A stretch of 64,000 nt of DNA from Notolepis coatsorum (Eukaryota; Chordata; Actinopteri; Aulopiformes; Paralepididae), in the NCBI GenBank assembly GCA_963971535.1, contig OZ020599.1, forward strand, positions 99,171,713-99,235,712, read 5' to 3'. Below, in pieces: positions 21,306-34,189 of the stretch; the first letter of the stretch is position 1; every line of letters starts with the position of its first letter. The notes under the pieces are model-generated. The model saw only the letters and a program-made list of their open reading frames with translations, searched no databases and was not told where the DNA came from. The position numbers and the translations under genes were made by a program.

Positions 21306-22358
21306 GACGGACCTCAGCAGACCTCACCAGACCTCAGCAGACCTTACTGGACCTCAGCAGGTCTCACTGGACCTCAGCAGACCTCACCAGACCTCCCCAG
21401 ACCTCCCCGGACCTCAGTGGACCTTCCCAGACCTCAGTGGACCTCACCGGACCTCACTGGACCTCACGGACCTCACTGGACCTCAGCGGAACTCACTGGA
21501 CCTCAGCGGAACTCACCGGAACTCACCAGACCTCAGCAGACCTCACCAGATTTCAGTGGACCTCAGAAGACCTCAGAGGACCTCACCGGACCTCACCAGA
21601 CCTCACTGGACCTCAGCGGACCTCACCGGACCTCACCAGACCTCACTGGACCTCAGCGGACCTCACCAGATTTCAGCAGACCTCATCAGACCTCAGCAGA
21701 CCTCACTGGACCTCACCGGACCTCACTGGACCTCAGCAGACCTCACTGGACCTCACCAGACCTCACTGGACCTCAGCGGACCTCACCAGACCTCACCAGA
21801 TTTCAGTGGACCTCACCAGACCTCACTGGACCTCAGCGGACCTCACCGGACCTCACCAGATTTCAGTGGACCTCACCAGACCTCACTGGACCTCACCGGA
21901 CCTCACTGGACCTCAGCAGACCTCACTGGACCTCAGCAGACCTCACTGGACCTCAGCAGACCTCACCGGACCTCATTGGACCTCACCGGACCTCATTGGA
22001 CCTCACCGGACCTCACTGGACCTCATTGGACCTCACCGGACCTCACTGGACCTCACCGGACCTCATTGGACCTCAATGGACCTCACCGGACCTCACTGGA
22101 CCTCACTGGACCTCACCGGACCTCACTGGACCTCACCGGACCTCATTGGACCTCAACGGACCTCACCGGACCTCACTGGACCTCACTGGACCTCACCGGA
22201 CCTCACTGGACCTCACTGGACCTCACCGGACCTCATTGGACCTCAACGGACCTCACCGGACCTCACTGGACCTAACTGGACCTCACCGGACCTCACTGGA
22301 CCTCAGCAGACCTCAGCAGACCTCAATAGACCTCCCCATACCTCACCAGACCTCAGAA
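21306..22358 (+). repeat. Minisatellite, 10-bp unit, ~105 copies
   Basis: Variants of GACCTCACTG (GACCTCACCG, GACCTCAGCA, GACCTCAGCG, GATTTCAGTG). Because 10 is not a multiple of 3 and no unit has a forward stop, all three forward frames are open and each encodes the same 10-residue period. Not considered a gene. Confidence 0.97.
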
Positions 22359-23082
22359 AGGCAACTGAGGTTTCCCTCATTTACAGTCACATCGAGTGTA
22401 CATACAGAGTTAAGCAAAAAAGGCATATCAAATCACACAGCATATACAATCATAACAATTAGACAAGTAAGGATAACAATCAATTAAAACATGTACAACT
22501 TCATTGACAAAGGTTGGATATCAAGGTTTTAAGACGCAATGCTGATGGCAACGCAATTAGCGCCACATTTCACCCTCTGTGCTTCATTTGTGAATAGCAA
22601 ACTATGTTTCAGACCTATTTGCACAGGCCTAGCGTCAGAAAAAGCTGCGCAATCCCTTCGTGAATTCGCCCTTGAGTGTTCCACTTCAAGGCTATAGCAC
22701 TTCCTGAAGCGTGGAGCAGAGAGGAGGCAGGTGTGAGAGGCGGGTGTTGCTGCCACTGTGAGCGCTGTTGGTTTGACACTTACAGCGTATGACAGCTAAC
22801 TGCAAACGTATAGCCAAAAAAAGAAATGTTAATGTCAACTGGAGGAGAAACTGATTCAATTAATGTGCTACAGTATGAGTTTGAATTGGGTTAGCTTGCT
22901 CTCTCTCTCTCTCTACCACTCCCCCTCTCTCTCTGTGCTTTGTCCTGAGTCAGGAACACCACAGAATAATATAGCAGCAAACAAGGTGATTGGTTATCAG
23001 CAGGAAATAATAAACAACAGTGTAACACAAGGCTTTCACACCGTTTGAAATGGTTCAAAATCAGTTGTTACTTTAAGTGTAA
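22359..23082. other. Intergenic, no gene recognised
   Basis: Short CT-rich run (22900-22935). No motif found in either strand. Confidence 0.45.
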
Positions 23083-23150
23083 GTTTATTTATTTATTTTT
23101 TACCCAGGGACAGTGCACATTAATCAACATCTTGACATGTAAATGTGCCA
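23083..23150 (-). mobile_element. LINE 3' terminus fragment
   Basis: On the minus strand 'GTGCACTGTCCCTGGGTAAA' then a (TAAA)-type tail, as in Rex1-like LINE ends. Confidence 0.5.
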
Positions 23151-23194
23151 GAATTAGCTAATGAGTTAGTTTCCATCTGTAGTCCCTGCCTGCA

Positions 23195-23330
23195 TGTCTT
23201 TATGGTGTGGGAGGAAACCGGAGTACCCAGAGGAAACCCACACGAACACAGGGAGAACATGCAAACTCCACACAAAAAGGCCGCCTGCTGGGGTTCGAAC
23301 CCAGGACCTTCTTATGTCTGAAGTTATGTT
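23195..23330 (-). mobile_element. tRNA-derived SINE fragment, second type
   Basis: On the minus strand: GGTCCTGGGTTCGAACCCC (B-box-like), then GTGTGGAGTTTGCATGTTC and CTCTGGGTACTCCGG. A common fish SINE body; the head is incomplete. Confidence 0.6.
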
Positions 23331-23932
23331 TCATGTTGCCGACTGACAAACCAACCAAAACGTTCTAAACAAAAGCCATGTGATCACGCAGGTCAGCCTT
23401 TTATTGGACTTTTTTTGGATCCTAACAAACATGTGAACAAAAATGATCTTGTGATCTTCACTTTGGCTTGCACAATGTAATCAAATAGTATACTTACTGT
23501 GTTTTATTTGAACATAAACGGTATATAGGTATTTTATTTTCCTTTAACTTTGCACACATTCAGAATTTACACCACCTTATTATGTTACATGGATTCAATG
23601 TATAAAAGTCACAATATTTCCATAGGCCATATTATTCTTAAGCAGATCTTAATGAAGATTGTATTTCAATGGGTGAAATAGTGAAGAAATGTTGGTGCAA
23701 ACGAGAAAGAAAACGCTCCCTAAATTGAGAAACCTTTTCGCTTTTGCGGTGACACACTAACTAATATGACTGATGTTGACCAGTGGACTGAAGTGCTTTC
23801 ACTGCAGCCTCTCCCTGATCCAGGTGCCAGGGAGCAGCAGGTTTCAGAGGGATCTATCGCGGTCGGATCCCGATCCACTCTTCCTCATTCAATATTACTC
23901 TCATCTCATCAATAGCCATGTAACGTGTATGT

Positions 23933-23960
23933 GGGGGGGGGGGGGGGGGGGGGGGGGGGG
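23933..23960 (+). repeat. G tract, 28 nt
   Basis: Uninterrupted G run abutting the SINE that starts CGACAG at 23961. The SINE family head begins with several G (see minus strand near 61285), so the run likely expanded from the SINE 5' end. Confidence 0.9.
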
Positions 23961-24214
23961 CGACAGTTGTGCGGGAGGTAGAGCAGTCGTCTGGTAATCC
24001 GGAGGTTCCCGATTCGATTCCTGCTCCTCTCTGGGCAGCGTGTCGAAGTGTCCTTGAGCACGACAATTAACCCCTAACTGCTCCCGATGAGCAAGGTCGG
24101 CACCTTGCATGGTCGCCTCCGCTGTCGGTGTGTGAATGTGTGAGTGAATGGGTAAAATGTGAGGAAGACATTGTAAAGTGCATTGGATAAAAGCTCTATA
24201 TAAATCCACCATTT
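23961..24214 (+). mobile_element. tRNA-derived SINE, near full length
   Basis: Same family as 9209-9462: GGTAGAGCAGTCG, B-box-like GATTCGATTCC (one change), body, tail 'TTGGATAAAAGCTC' and 'TATATAAATCCACC'. Confidence 0.8.
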
Positions 24215-25696
24215 AACATTTTACCATGTAACGCATGCAAACGGGGACATACTATCTTAACAAGAAAACCAAATGCAATGGGAAATGAGCCACACGCCTG
24301 TATCACCGACCGGGAATAGCAGGCGAGGCGAACCCCCCCCCCCCCTCGGGCCCCCGGACCACCACATGTCCTGGAGAAACCCCCGTCAACACCTCCCGTA
24401 CCCATCATTCCACCGAGACTGAGACTGAAACATTCAGTTACACTTGCCAGCCAGAACCCGGGAGAAACTTCATCTAATTAGCTTCCAGTTCCTTGGCTGG
24501 CAGCTCAACCCCCCCCCCCCCCCCCTCTTTCTTACAACAGGTTCCTCCATATGCGACTACGCGTAACCATCCCTCATTTCCAGACACCACGCACGCACGC
24601 CGCAGAAGAAGTCATTATCAGCTTGCACCTTTATTAGCTGTCTGTAATGGCTCCCGAGCAATTATAAAGTGGTAGGATAATTAAGTTGCCTTGGTGAATA
24701 AGTAGACTCCAAATTGTTTGTGCTTGAGGGACCCGTGGAGAACATTTCCTATCGGAGGCGGGGGGTGTGAGTGAGTTCTGTAAGGAGAGGGAGATGGAGG
24801 GTTTTGGTCCAGCGGTCGAGAGGAGAGAGAAAAGGTCCCGGGACTTCGCTATAGAAGTAGTCCGTGAAATACGTTTTTTATGAGGTCAGGTGCCCCCCAT
24901 TTGTCGCGGCGGGAGGGGTTGCGTGGAAATGGACGTCTGCCCTGCCCACCTCTTCCTGGAACCTCTGAGCGACAACAACGGCACAGAAAGCACCACAACG
25001 TGAGCACAGAGCCTTTTAGCGCCTTGTGTTTCTGTTTTGTGTTTATCAGTCGCCCACAGATTCCAGTCGGCGTAGGCGTCTGCTCTGGGGGGGGGGGGGG
25101 GGGGGTGACGGATTAGACTGCTGGTTGCTATTGATATGGCGTCAGAGGAGAAGAAACCGCATACATTTCAGGGGGTTCTCTTTGTTAACCACGTGTGGCG
25201 CTCGGTGGCTTCGCCTGGTGGGTTGAAATGTGACTGATATGCCCATCGGCGTGACAGTCCGGCGTGTGTGCAATTAAGTATACAATTAATGACACCGGTG
25301 GCAGACTGCTGGGGGGGGCGCAGAGAGGGGATGGCGTCGTGGCAGGCAGGTCGGGAGGGATTTGGGATTAGGCTTAGCGTGTGGTTGTGGGTATATAGGA
25401 AGAGTCAGTTGCATTATCTCACATTCAGGGATGCTGCTGGGTGTACGGTAATAGGATTTTACCTATATGGCTGAAGCATATTATCTACAGTACCTGCCAG
25501 CAGTTCTGTAATGACTTTAGTTTACTGTGTCTACCACCTCATTTGCTTTACGTTATGTGCCACATTACATGTCTTTGTTACTATAACAATATCCCACATT
25601 CCCCCCCCCCCCCCATTCAACGTTTTATTTGATATTATAAGAATGGTTTTCCCAAATAACCTTCACGTGGAATGTAGGCGTGAATGGAGACACCCC
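24215..25696. other. Intergenic with several C/G tracts
   Basis: C runs at 24332-24345, 24509-24525 and 25601-25614; G run at 25087-25105. No gene recognised; open frames here are created by the tracts. Confidence 0.5.
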
Positions 25697-25843
25697 GATT
25701 GACCCGTCTTATGCCACGCCCTCTTTTTCTTAATCCTCCAATCACAACTGCCGCTTCCCTTGGACAAACAAAGTCTGTACCAAAAGCGACCATTGTGATT
25801 GGAGGATGGAGGAAAAGAGGGCGGTGTTTAAGATGGGTCAATT
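25697..25843. mobile_element. Palindromic MITE, ~147 bp
   Basis: GATTGACCCGTCTTA...CCACGCCCTC...ATCCTCCAATCAC at 25697-25750 pairs with its inverse at 25793-25842. Loop ~40 bp. Target duplication not resolved. Confidence 0.65.
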
Positions 25844-25849
25844 AGCCTC

Positions 25850-26950
25850 CACTGTGCTCGTGTTATTGCTTGAGTTATTGTCACGAGCATTGGACGCTGA
25901 CAGACCAGCTTACTTCTCAGGCCTCATAATGGATCAGTGGTTTGAACACAATTACCAGATCACTGTGTACATAGTCGGAGACACAATATGAATTTTTATA
26001 AAGCTTTGATTTCCCCAAGGTCCTGGGTCCCCGTCAGACCATTACCATCGCCACAGCCTATAAGATGATCATTTATAATAATTGAATTATTATATTCAGT
26101 GTCTGTTAGTGAAATGATCAGCTCTCATCTCGTGATCATTTTCGAACCAAAAAAGGTAGTTCCAAAGAAGATACAGTTTGCGTACAGACATAACTAATAC
26201 ACTTTGATATTTCACTTATATTATATTATCTATTTTATACGTTTAGTGACCCGACACCCTTGTCACACATTTAAAGCGCCAGTGTTAAAGATAACATATT
26301 ATTTGGGAAATGTTTGTAGAGAGATACCATTTAATTTCCCATCCAAATGATTGCTTCCATTACAGAGATAACCTCCACACAGTCCTACAAATAAATAAAT
26401 GAATAGAAGAGCTCTCCCTCCTCATTATGCAAAAGATGTAAACAATGAAAACTGTGTACGTTCTCAAGCACAGGGCGGTCTTCTCTCCAGTATGTATTGA
26501 GCATGTGGAGGAGGATCGCCAGTGGACTTTTTCCACTAAGTGCATATTATCTTTTCATATGTCAGATACCAGACGTGATAGCAGCTAATGGCCTGCCTCA
26601 GTAACACTGCCCCTTATCTTCCAGTATGCCCTGTGTTTAAACGGTACTCTATCTCCACCTACATGCCTCGATCTATACCCCCCACTACTCCTGTCATTAC
26701 CTAGTAATCGGTGTTGTTAGTTCATCTGACTCATGTCCGGAGATAGTGTTGTGGCATCAGTAATTCACATAATAGTGTGGTGAGCAGAGTATAGCTTGGC
26801 TGACTGCGACTCGCGTTATGGTAAACTGAGAGTCATATCCAGTGTGAAAGTGCAGCTATTTCTACTGTAGGAACCAAGCACATTATCTTGTTTTCAGCAA
26901 ACAGTACCAACGCCATTAGGGAGATCGCTCGCCAATTTCAAGCTCCATTG
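25850..26950. other. Intergenic, apparently unique
   Basis: No repeats or coding motifs recognised. Confidence 0.4.
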
Positions 26951-26955
26951 TTTAA

Positions 26956-27700
26956 CCTGTTAAGCTGTAGCCCTATTTTCAGAAAATCCACCTAAAAGTA
27001 CATGCCCAAGTAAATGGAAGATTGCTACACTTCTACGAGGTCAATTGGCATGTTCTTGGTATCTAGGAATATCTACGGCCCTCAGGGAATGTATTCCCAG
27101 TGTCGGGAATATTGTGCCTGTTACTAGGCTTGAGTAAATCATAATGAAGGAGAATATAAATTCAAAATGTTCTTTGCATCTTTGACAGTGAATAACACCA
27201 TGTTAAAATGGCAGGTGTTCAGATTTCGCTCACTGAGCTCATTCAGCACCTTCTTGAGATCATGTGTAAATCTAAGCAAATTAATAAAGGGAAGATGATT
27301 AAACAGAAGGATTTGTATACAGTACTGAATTATAATCAATTTTAATTATACATTAAAAAATTTGTTATTAACTATAAAATTATTATTAAGTCATACATCT
27401 ATGGATAGGGCCAAATCTCCTCTTTCCAATGGCAGTGTTAAATCGGGATTTAGTAATGTCCTCACGTTTTTCTGATAAAAGAGCGATATAATTCACATTA
27501 TTCAGAGAAATTCTTATTTTTTTAAGTTTTTTAAATCATCTGTAAACAAACGTAGTGCTGAAAATATACACTTTAACTGCTGTTTGGATAGGGTTAGAGT
27601 CATTACTCTTGGCTTCATTTGAAAAAGAAACAACATTAATTAATACGGTCTGTATTGATCGATTTATGATAAAACAGCAGGGTCCCCCAATCAGATGTAC
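26956..27700 (+). mobile_element. TTAA element family 2, copy 1
   Basis: TTAA at 26952-26955 then CCTGTTAAGCTGTAGCCC. The body ('AAATGGAAGATTGCT', 'GTATTCCCAGTGTC', 'CTGTTACTAGGCTTGAG') is shared with 28351-28934 (reverse) and 45742-47133. At 27115-27135 it keeps the uninterrupted form of the site occupied at 45904. The right limit is approximate. Confidence 0.6.
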
Positions 27701-28027
27701 CATAAATTGTCAAAGACATTTGCAGTATTATGCAGCTGAAAACATAAAAAATGTCTGAGGTGTTGACGTTCCATTTGATATCTGTGGCAATTAAAGCATT
27801 TAAACAAATGCCGGTATGTTTGCTGTTAAAGTGTCCTAAAATTCTGTAATGAGTAAAAAATCATACCCCCAGTGAATAATATTTTCAAACCAGAGCTACA
27901 GTATACACCACTTAGTTTGCTTATATTTTATAATCTAATCTAAAATGTACTGTGATTTATTTCATAGGCAAGTTTATACCAGGCGTAATGTTGTCTTTAC
28001 CACCCTGTACACATCAGCAGAGCCTTA

Positions 28028-28993
28028 GGCCTCGTCCACACATACATGGGTATTTTTCCTCCACACGCAAGCTGCATTTCTGCATTTCAGGTCAATGAAA
28101 ATTGACCTTTTTGAAAACTCCTGCCAGGGAGCAGATTTTCAGGACGATTTTACAATACACACGCGTATTCGTGTGGGTGGGTGAAACCAGAGCTCATGGA
28201 AAACACTGACATCATGACCAATGGCCCTGTCCACACATATACAGATATTTTTTGAAAACATGGTATTTTCTCTGCATTCAGGACCATGGAGAGCTCCCTG
28301 CAGCCTCCATTCCAGGTCATTAATTCATATGAGGATGGAATTCTTATTAACCTCTTAACCTCTTCCGCCCGTGTGGTCCGGTGGTGGACCGCAAATGATA
28401 TCACGCCATAAATTCATCTCTACAGACTGTATGAATTAATGTTGCTGGTTTTTTTTCTTCAAATGTAGCCAAGAGTAAAGACCCTAACCCTGTCAAAACA
28501 GCAGTCAAAGTGCAATACGTTTGTTTACCAATAGGTTAAAGTGTTATTGGTGAAATATGAGTTTTGGAAATCATGTCGGAAACAGGCGAATATAAACGCT
28601 AGGAAATGTGCGCCACCATTTTGTTTGTACTCATATGAGGAGAGCGGAGACCCAGGGCTTTGGATGGGATTTGGCATTTCGAAAAACCACACTACCCAGC
28701 TCAAGCCAGCTCCTGTCAATCATCTGGGGGGGAAAATATATATATAATTGATATTCTCCTTTGGTTCATTACAATTTACTCAAGCCTAGTAACAGACACA
28801 CTATTTCTGACACTGGGAATACATTCCCTGAGATCCCTAGATGTCCCTAGATACCAGGAACATGCAAATGGACCTTGTAGAAGTGGAGCAATCTTCCATT
28901 TACTTTTCAGAAAATAGGGCTAGGGCTCAAGTGGTTAAACAAAGGAGGGAAAATCCTGTTTTCAAAAATACATGTGTACATGTGGTCTAGGCC
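28028..28993. mobile_element. hAT-like element with nested TTAA element
   Basis: Left end GGCCTCGTCCACACATACATGGG; right end is the reverse complement of GGCCTAGACCACATGTACACATG. Both are followed internally by GTATTTTT-type text. No transposase. Target duplication unclear. Confidence 0.55.
28351..28934 (-). mobile_element. TTAA element family 2, copy 2 (complete)
   Basis: TTAA at 28347-28350 and 28935-28938. The ends are CCTCTTAACCTCTTCC and, inverted, CCACTTGAGCCCTAGCCC. 584 bp, non-coding, piggyBac-like by its target site. Inserted inside 28028-28993. Confidence 0.75.
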
Positions 28994-29170
28994 TTAAAGG
29001 CCAATATACTGTAATATACATGGCATTTAGTCACTGTGGTATTGAACTCAACTTAACATGTTGTGGACCCACAAAGTCAGTGTCTATAGGGCAGACCCAC
29101 ATCATACATCCAGCCAGGTAAACATTATTAGAGACATTATGCTCCCACTTAGCATTCAGACATCGACTTT

Positions 29171-29250
29171 GAATGAATGAATGAATGAATGAATGAATGA
29201 ATGAATGAATGAATGAATGAATGAATGAATGAATGAATGAATGAATGAAT
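29171..29250 (+). repeat. (GAAT)20 microsatellite
   Basis: Uninterrupted tetranucleotide run of 80 bp. Confidence 0.97.
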
Positions 29251-29539
29251 TGACACCGACAACACAAGCATCTACCTCCAATGACGATGGAGAGAGATTG
29301 CGCCCGTCGGCTTGCAATGGCATATTTCTGTACGTGGACTAATAGTACAATGGCAGCAGTTCAGCCGCGGTAAGAATTATTATTAATAGGCTGTAAATGT
29401 CTTGACATAACCCTTGGTCGCACTCTTTTCAGCAGTGGCTCAGAAAGCCTGCAGCCTCATTTACTCTACAGATTGGTGTTAAAGGAAGTCACCAAGAGTC
29501 GTGACTCTCCGGAAACGTCCATGCTAGTTTAACTACAGT

Positions 29540-30119
29540 CAGGGGTGTAAAAAGTACCCAGAAAGTATACCTAAGTGAAAGTATGGGTACCGTCTCAAAA
29601 TCATACTCAAATAAAAGTCAGAGTATCGGGCTAAAAACACACTTGAGTAAAAGTTAAAACGTTTCTACTTTTAAATGTACACTAAAAAATCAAAGTAAAA
29701 ACTTTTTTTCTGACCGCCTATTCTTCTGATAGCAGGTGTTTAATCAAAGATCCCCGCTTTCTAGTCTTGCACAAGGACCAATCAGCATGGGTATGGGCGG
29801 GTTAATTTTCCATTGATGGGGATTTGATTGGCTGTTTTTAAATAAAGTGCGGCCGCAGGATTAATAACGTTAACGTTAGTTCGGCCAGAGAAACAAATAT
29901 ACTAATTAAAATGGTTGGCCCTGCGAGATTTGTACTTTGTAGGTCTGCATTTTAAATGTAAGGACTAAAAAGTATGTATTTTTTTCTCTGAAATGTAATT
30001 GAGTAAAAGTACAAGTATACAAACCTAATAATACTCGAGTACAAATCGAGTACAAATCACTCAAAACAGTACTTAAGTATTGTAACGAAGTACAATTACT
30101 CAAGTACTTTACACCCCTG
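29540..30119. mobile_element. hAT-like MITE, 580 bp
   Basis: Left CAGGGGTGTAAAAAGTACC, right the reverse complement of CAGGGGTGTAAAGTACTTG; internal AAGTAAAAGTA-type words at both ends. No clear 8-bp duplication (ACTACAGT against CATACACC). Confidence 0.7.
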
Positions 30120-31954
30120 CATACACCTATGGATTCATCACACGGCCATGCATGTTGAGGAGAATTCTCAATAATAATGTGGGATAGTGGAAACCAAAGT
30201 TGCGGTCTCTGGTGTGTCTAGTGGGCATGCATGGAGCACTGCTCCAGCAGGTGATAAGAATCCTACCTTTATCGGCACACCTTCCTGGGTCCATAAATTA
30301 TAGCGCCGTTCCCACAGCAGGTGATAAGAATCCTACCTTGAGTAGCACACTTTTCATTGACATGCAGGGATATGAGTAGCCGGGGCATCTTCCGTGAGTT
30401 CTGTGAGTATTAACAGATGAATACGTGGGTATATGAATAGTTATATGAATAGTATATGAATAATTACTATATTGTGATATATTTTCTATCTAATGTGCCT
30501 ATTTTTTTTTATGTATATTTCGTATTTTAAAGATTAATTCTCTTTTGTTAATTATGCCTCAGACTGGTTGTGTCCCATAAAGGGCCTTCAGTGATAGTGA
30601 ACAAGTGTTACAGTACAATAAAATATTCAATAATGTTTACTGCTCACTGTATTAACTGAAGGAATATACCCTCCAGACCATAGTATCTTATATGTTTCAA
30701 GTCCAGGACACCAAATGAGATTAAAACGAGATTAAGAAACATGTCACAAACATATGACGACTGTTGTCATGTGATGAACCACTAGAGGAGAAGGCCCAAT
30801 TGTAGTCCCGACCCATAAGAGACCAGATTTGAGACTATATATTTTCTTTTATCTATCGAAGAGAGTCGATACTCCACTGCAGAGTGAATCCACAGAGAGG
30901 GGATGCAGAAGTGAACGGGGATTAGAACACAGTATATCAGAAGTGAACGGGGATTAGAACACAATATAGCCACCTCTGGACTGCTCATTGTTGACATAGT
31001 GCATCCAATCAGAGAGAAGGGATACCCTGTTTGACGAATGAGACAGGCTTATCCGCAGCAGAGGGAGTTTAAAGAGATCCAAAGCTCCCTTATGCTTAGT
31101 TCACACAAAATATGTGTTTGGGTAAATGCTTGATTCAGCAACACAGCCGGGGAGAGGATACGGTTTGTGATAGTATTTTCTATAGAAAATACTATTCTTG
31201 AGGCATGCTTATTTACATGGACCAGTTTCTTGCTGAATAACAGGAAAAGGAAAAACAGACAATCCCGTATAATCCACGGGACCATAGAACGCCTCTCAGA
31301 ATAAGACCCACAGATCTGGGACAATGATTTCCACAGTGACGTCTATATGTGAACCAGTCCACCAAGCAAGATCGGTACTCACATATCATATACCCGCTGC
31401 TCATCCTTCAAACTAGTCACCATGTTCCTTCTTGTCCTTCTGATTAACACTTGATTCACGGCTCCATTAATGATCAGTTTCTCACACAGGTTCTCATGTT
31501 ATGGGCGGTGGTGGCTGGTATCAGAGCAGTGGAAATTACTGTATGAGACGAGATTCATTTGATGAGATAATATGAATTATGTCATTAATTCTTTGCACTG
31601 AGACATCAGTCTGAGACTTGAGTAACTAATGATTCATTAACAGTTTGTTAACGTATAGTTCTTCATTAGTTCCCAAGTGGTTACCATAATTATTGTGCCC
31701 CTGGAGTGTTCCTGGAAAATGGTGCGACATGGTTTAGATATTGCCTGGATGCATGCTGCGCTGTACTCTGCAATCTCCATTTTGCCATAGCTTTGCCGAT
31801 TAGGTAGACATGTGTACCGTAGCTTGTTAATTGGTGATTTGTACCTGTCACAGCTATGAACTGAACTAAAATCTCATTAGATAGCAGGGTTTCTGCTAGA
31901 AAGAAATTGGTGCCGGCTCACGTGTCCGGGGATATTTCAATGTCGCAAACAAGT
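30120..31954. other. Intergenic, small duplications
   Basis: 'CAGGTGATAAGAATCCTACC' occurs at 30248 and 30320; a ~31-bp direct duplication around 'GAAGTGAACGGGGATTAGAA' at 30910-30965; a 22-bp perfect palindrome AGTATTTTCTATAGAAAATACT lies near 31171. No gene. Confidence 0.55.
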
Positions 31955-32590
31955 CATCATATCTCAACAAATTAGTCATAATCCAGAAGAGGTTCCTCAG
32001 GATGATTTCTCAGTCTACCAGATATGAACCATCTGCACCTCTGTTCAGCAAATATTCCCTATTATCAATTGACAAACTAAATGCTTTTCAAACATGCTCA
32101 TTCATATATAAGTTCATAAACAATAGGCAAGATCTTCCTGATACTTTCCATAGTTTCTTAATTTTTTCATCAGAAATGCACTCATATCCAACAGAGCATA
32201 GTAATCAACTCCACTTACCTTTCTGTCGGACATCTAGCCATTAATACAACATTCGTTTTAGAGGTCCTAAATTCTGGAACACTCTAAGTTGATCATTGAG
32301 GTCAACAACCTCCTTATCTATATTTAGAAAGCAACTAAAAGGCCATTTAATTTCATCATAAATCATCAACCTATTAAGTTAGTACTGTGTAACAGTGTTA
32401 CCTATATGGCTGGTTCTTTAGTTTTTTTTCTTCATTATATATTTTTCATATGTTATTCTCCTTTCCTTTGCCTTCTTGTACTTTATAGTGTTTGCCTTAT
32501 GTCTCTGATCTTGTTTTGAGTTTCTTTTCTTGACCATGTTTACATGTATTTCGCTCATATATGATTATGGATTATGAATAAACTAAACTG
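31955..32590 (+). mobile_element. LINE 3' end with reverse-transcriptase C-terminus
   Basis: A forward frame from about 31955 reads 'RFLRMISQSTRYEPSAPLFS' and onward through 'FRGPKFWNTLS', the post-catalytic C-terminal region of a non-LTR polyprotein, with one in-frame stop and a frame change near 32240. AT-rich 3' UTR ends 'ATGGATTATGAATAAAC'. 5'-truncated, dead. Confidence 0.6.
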
Positions 32591-33876
32591 TGGGAAATTC
32601 CAATAAAATATTATCTGCGTTTATTGAGCTTATTGCAATAACGTTATACTCTAAGCTTAATACTTATTGTCAATCAAAAAAGTCGCAGTTACCATGTGTA
32701 ATAATTAATGTTACATTACCTCCACTCTGTCTGCACTAAAGCAGCTCTCTTGACTCATGGAGCAGCAGATTTCCTGAGAAAAAAGTGTAGCTAAAACATG
32801 TTTTGAGAACCCAGGTGACTGCAAATCTGTAAAGTTTGACCAACAACATCCGTGTCAATGTAATCAACCTTTTGTTGTAACACCGTTTTTTTTTTTATAT
32901 CATTGGCAACAATTCAAACGCCGGAGGCCAGATACACACTGCATTGTTGAATTAACAAAGGAATTCACAGAATCACCTGGCTTGTGAGGTTAGATAACCG
33001 CCAAGGGTGCAAGAAGAAACAAATGATAATTGAACGCTTGGCTGTGCAACAGCCCCTGTTTTCACAAACAACCAAAGGCAAGCTGCGAGTCCTTGTCGTT
33101 GTGCGTGCGTGTTTGAACGAGTGCGTGCAAGTGGACGTGTTAAGCTCTCTCTTTCTCCAGGGGGAAAATAAAGATCAACAGGAGATCTCAAAGAAGGGGG
33201 GGGGGGGGGGGGGTGCTCAACGGTGACAGGAAGTACCGTAAGACTTAAGAACACATTGTGACAAACGTGAGAGGACAGAAGAAAGGTGGTGTGATGGATG
33301 GGTTTTGCCAGATGTGTATTATGTGACCGACCGGTGCGTATTCAGGATCCAGTGCCACGCTCCCAGTGAGGGATGGGAGATGGATGGAGAGAGTACAATA
33401 GATGATGGATGGCTGTCTCTCTTTCTCTTATTCCCCATCCAGCTGATACCTCACCGAGGCACTGTCTGAACAGATGGAGGGGAGAGCGAGAAGATAGATT
33501 GTTCCGCGTGCTTGTGATGTGCGTTGGTTACCGGAGCGATGTGAGATGGACCGGTGGGATCGGCTCTGCTGTTCTGGAGGTTTTGCGCGGGGTCTGAACT
33601 TTAACAAACACGCGGGCAACCCTTCTGCGATACTCGCTTTCCAACGAGACAGTTCTCCAAACGCCCACGGAGGACGTCTGCGGGCTCTCGGGGGACGCGG
33701 CGACCGTGTTAATTAAGAGGGTTCACGGCAGGTGGACGAAATTAGCGCTTTATCAGATGGTCACATGGTCAGATTCAAAAAGGGCTTTTTGTGCATCGTT
33801 TTCTGGTGCAGATGAGGTGCTTTGTGGCCACGCATAATGCATGGTATCTATATACCAACTTATATACAGTACCTGC
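32591..33876. other. Intergenic, G tract
   Basis: G run of 18 at 33196-33213. 33250-33720 is GC-richer, but I recognise no exon there. Confidence 0.4.
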
Positions 33877-34110
33877 ATATAGATTAGATTGCACTTTATT
33901 GTCATTATATAGTAAGTAATAAAAGAGAAACATAAAATACTATACAGAAACATAAAATACTATACAGAAACATAAAATACTATACAAGAAACATAAAATA
34001 CTATGCAGAAACATAAAATACTATACTATAAAACAATGTTACAATACTGTACAATATACAAAATAACAATCACAGTGTCAGACGGTAGTGGGTGGGTATT
34101 GCACACTGTG
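33877..34110 (-). mobile_element. LINE 3' end fragment
   Basis: On the minus strand the end is 'ATGACAATAAAGTGCAATCT' plus AATC. A ~23-bp unit around 'GAAACATAAAATACTATACA' is repeated five times (33926-34025). Confidence 0.5.
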
Positions 34111-34189
34111 GATATTGCACTTGAGGGGTAGGATGTTGCACAGTGTGGTATGGTATCATACAGTGGCTGTATGATAGCGTGTACAATAA

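Noticed and set aside
21303..22487. 394-, 341- and 326-codon open frames on the plus strand
   Set aside because: They come from a stop-free 10-bp tandem repeat that is open in every forward frame; no start context, domain or non-repeat coding sequence supports a gene.
33250..33720. Possible exon in GC-richer DNA
   Set aside because: No domain, and frames on both strands are equally open.
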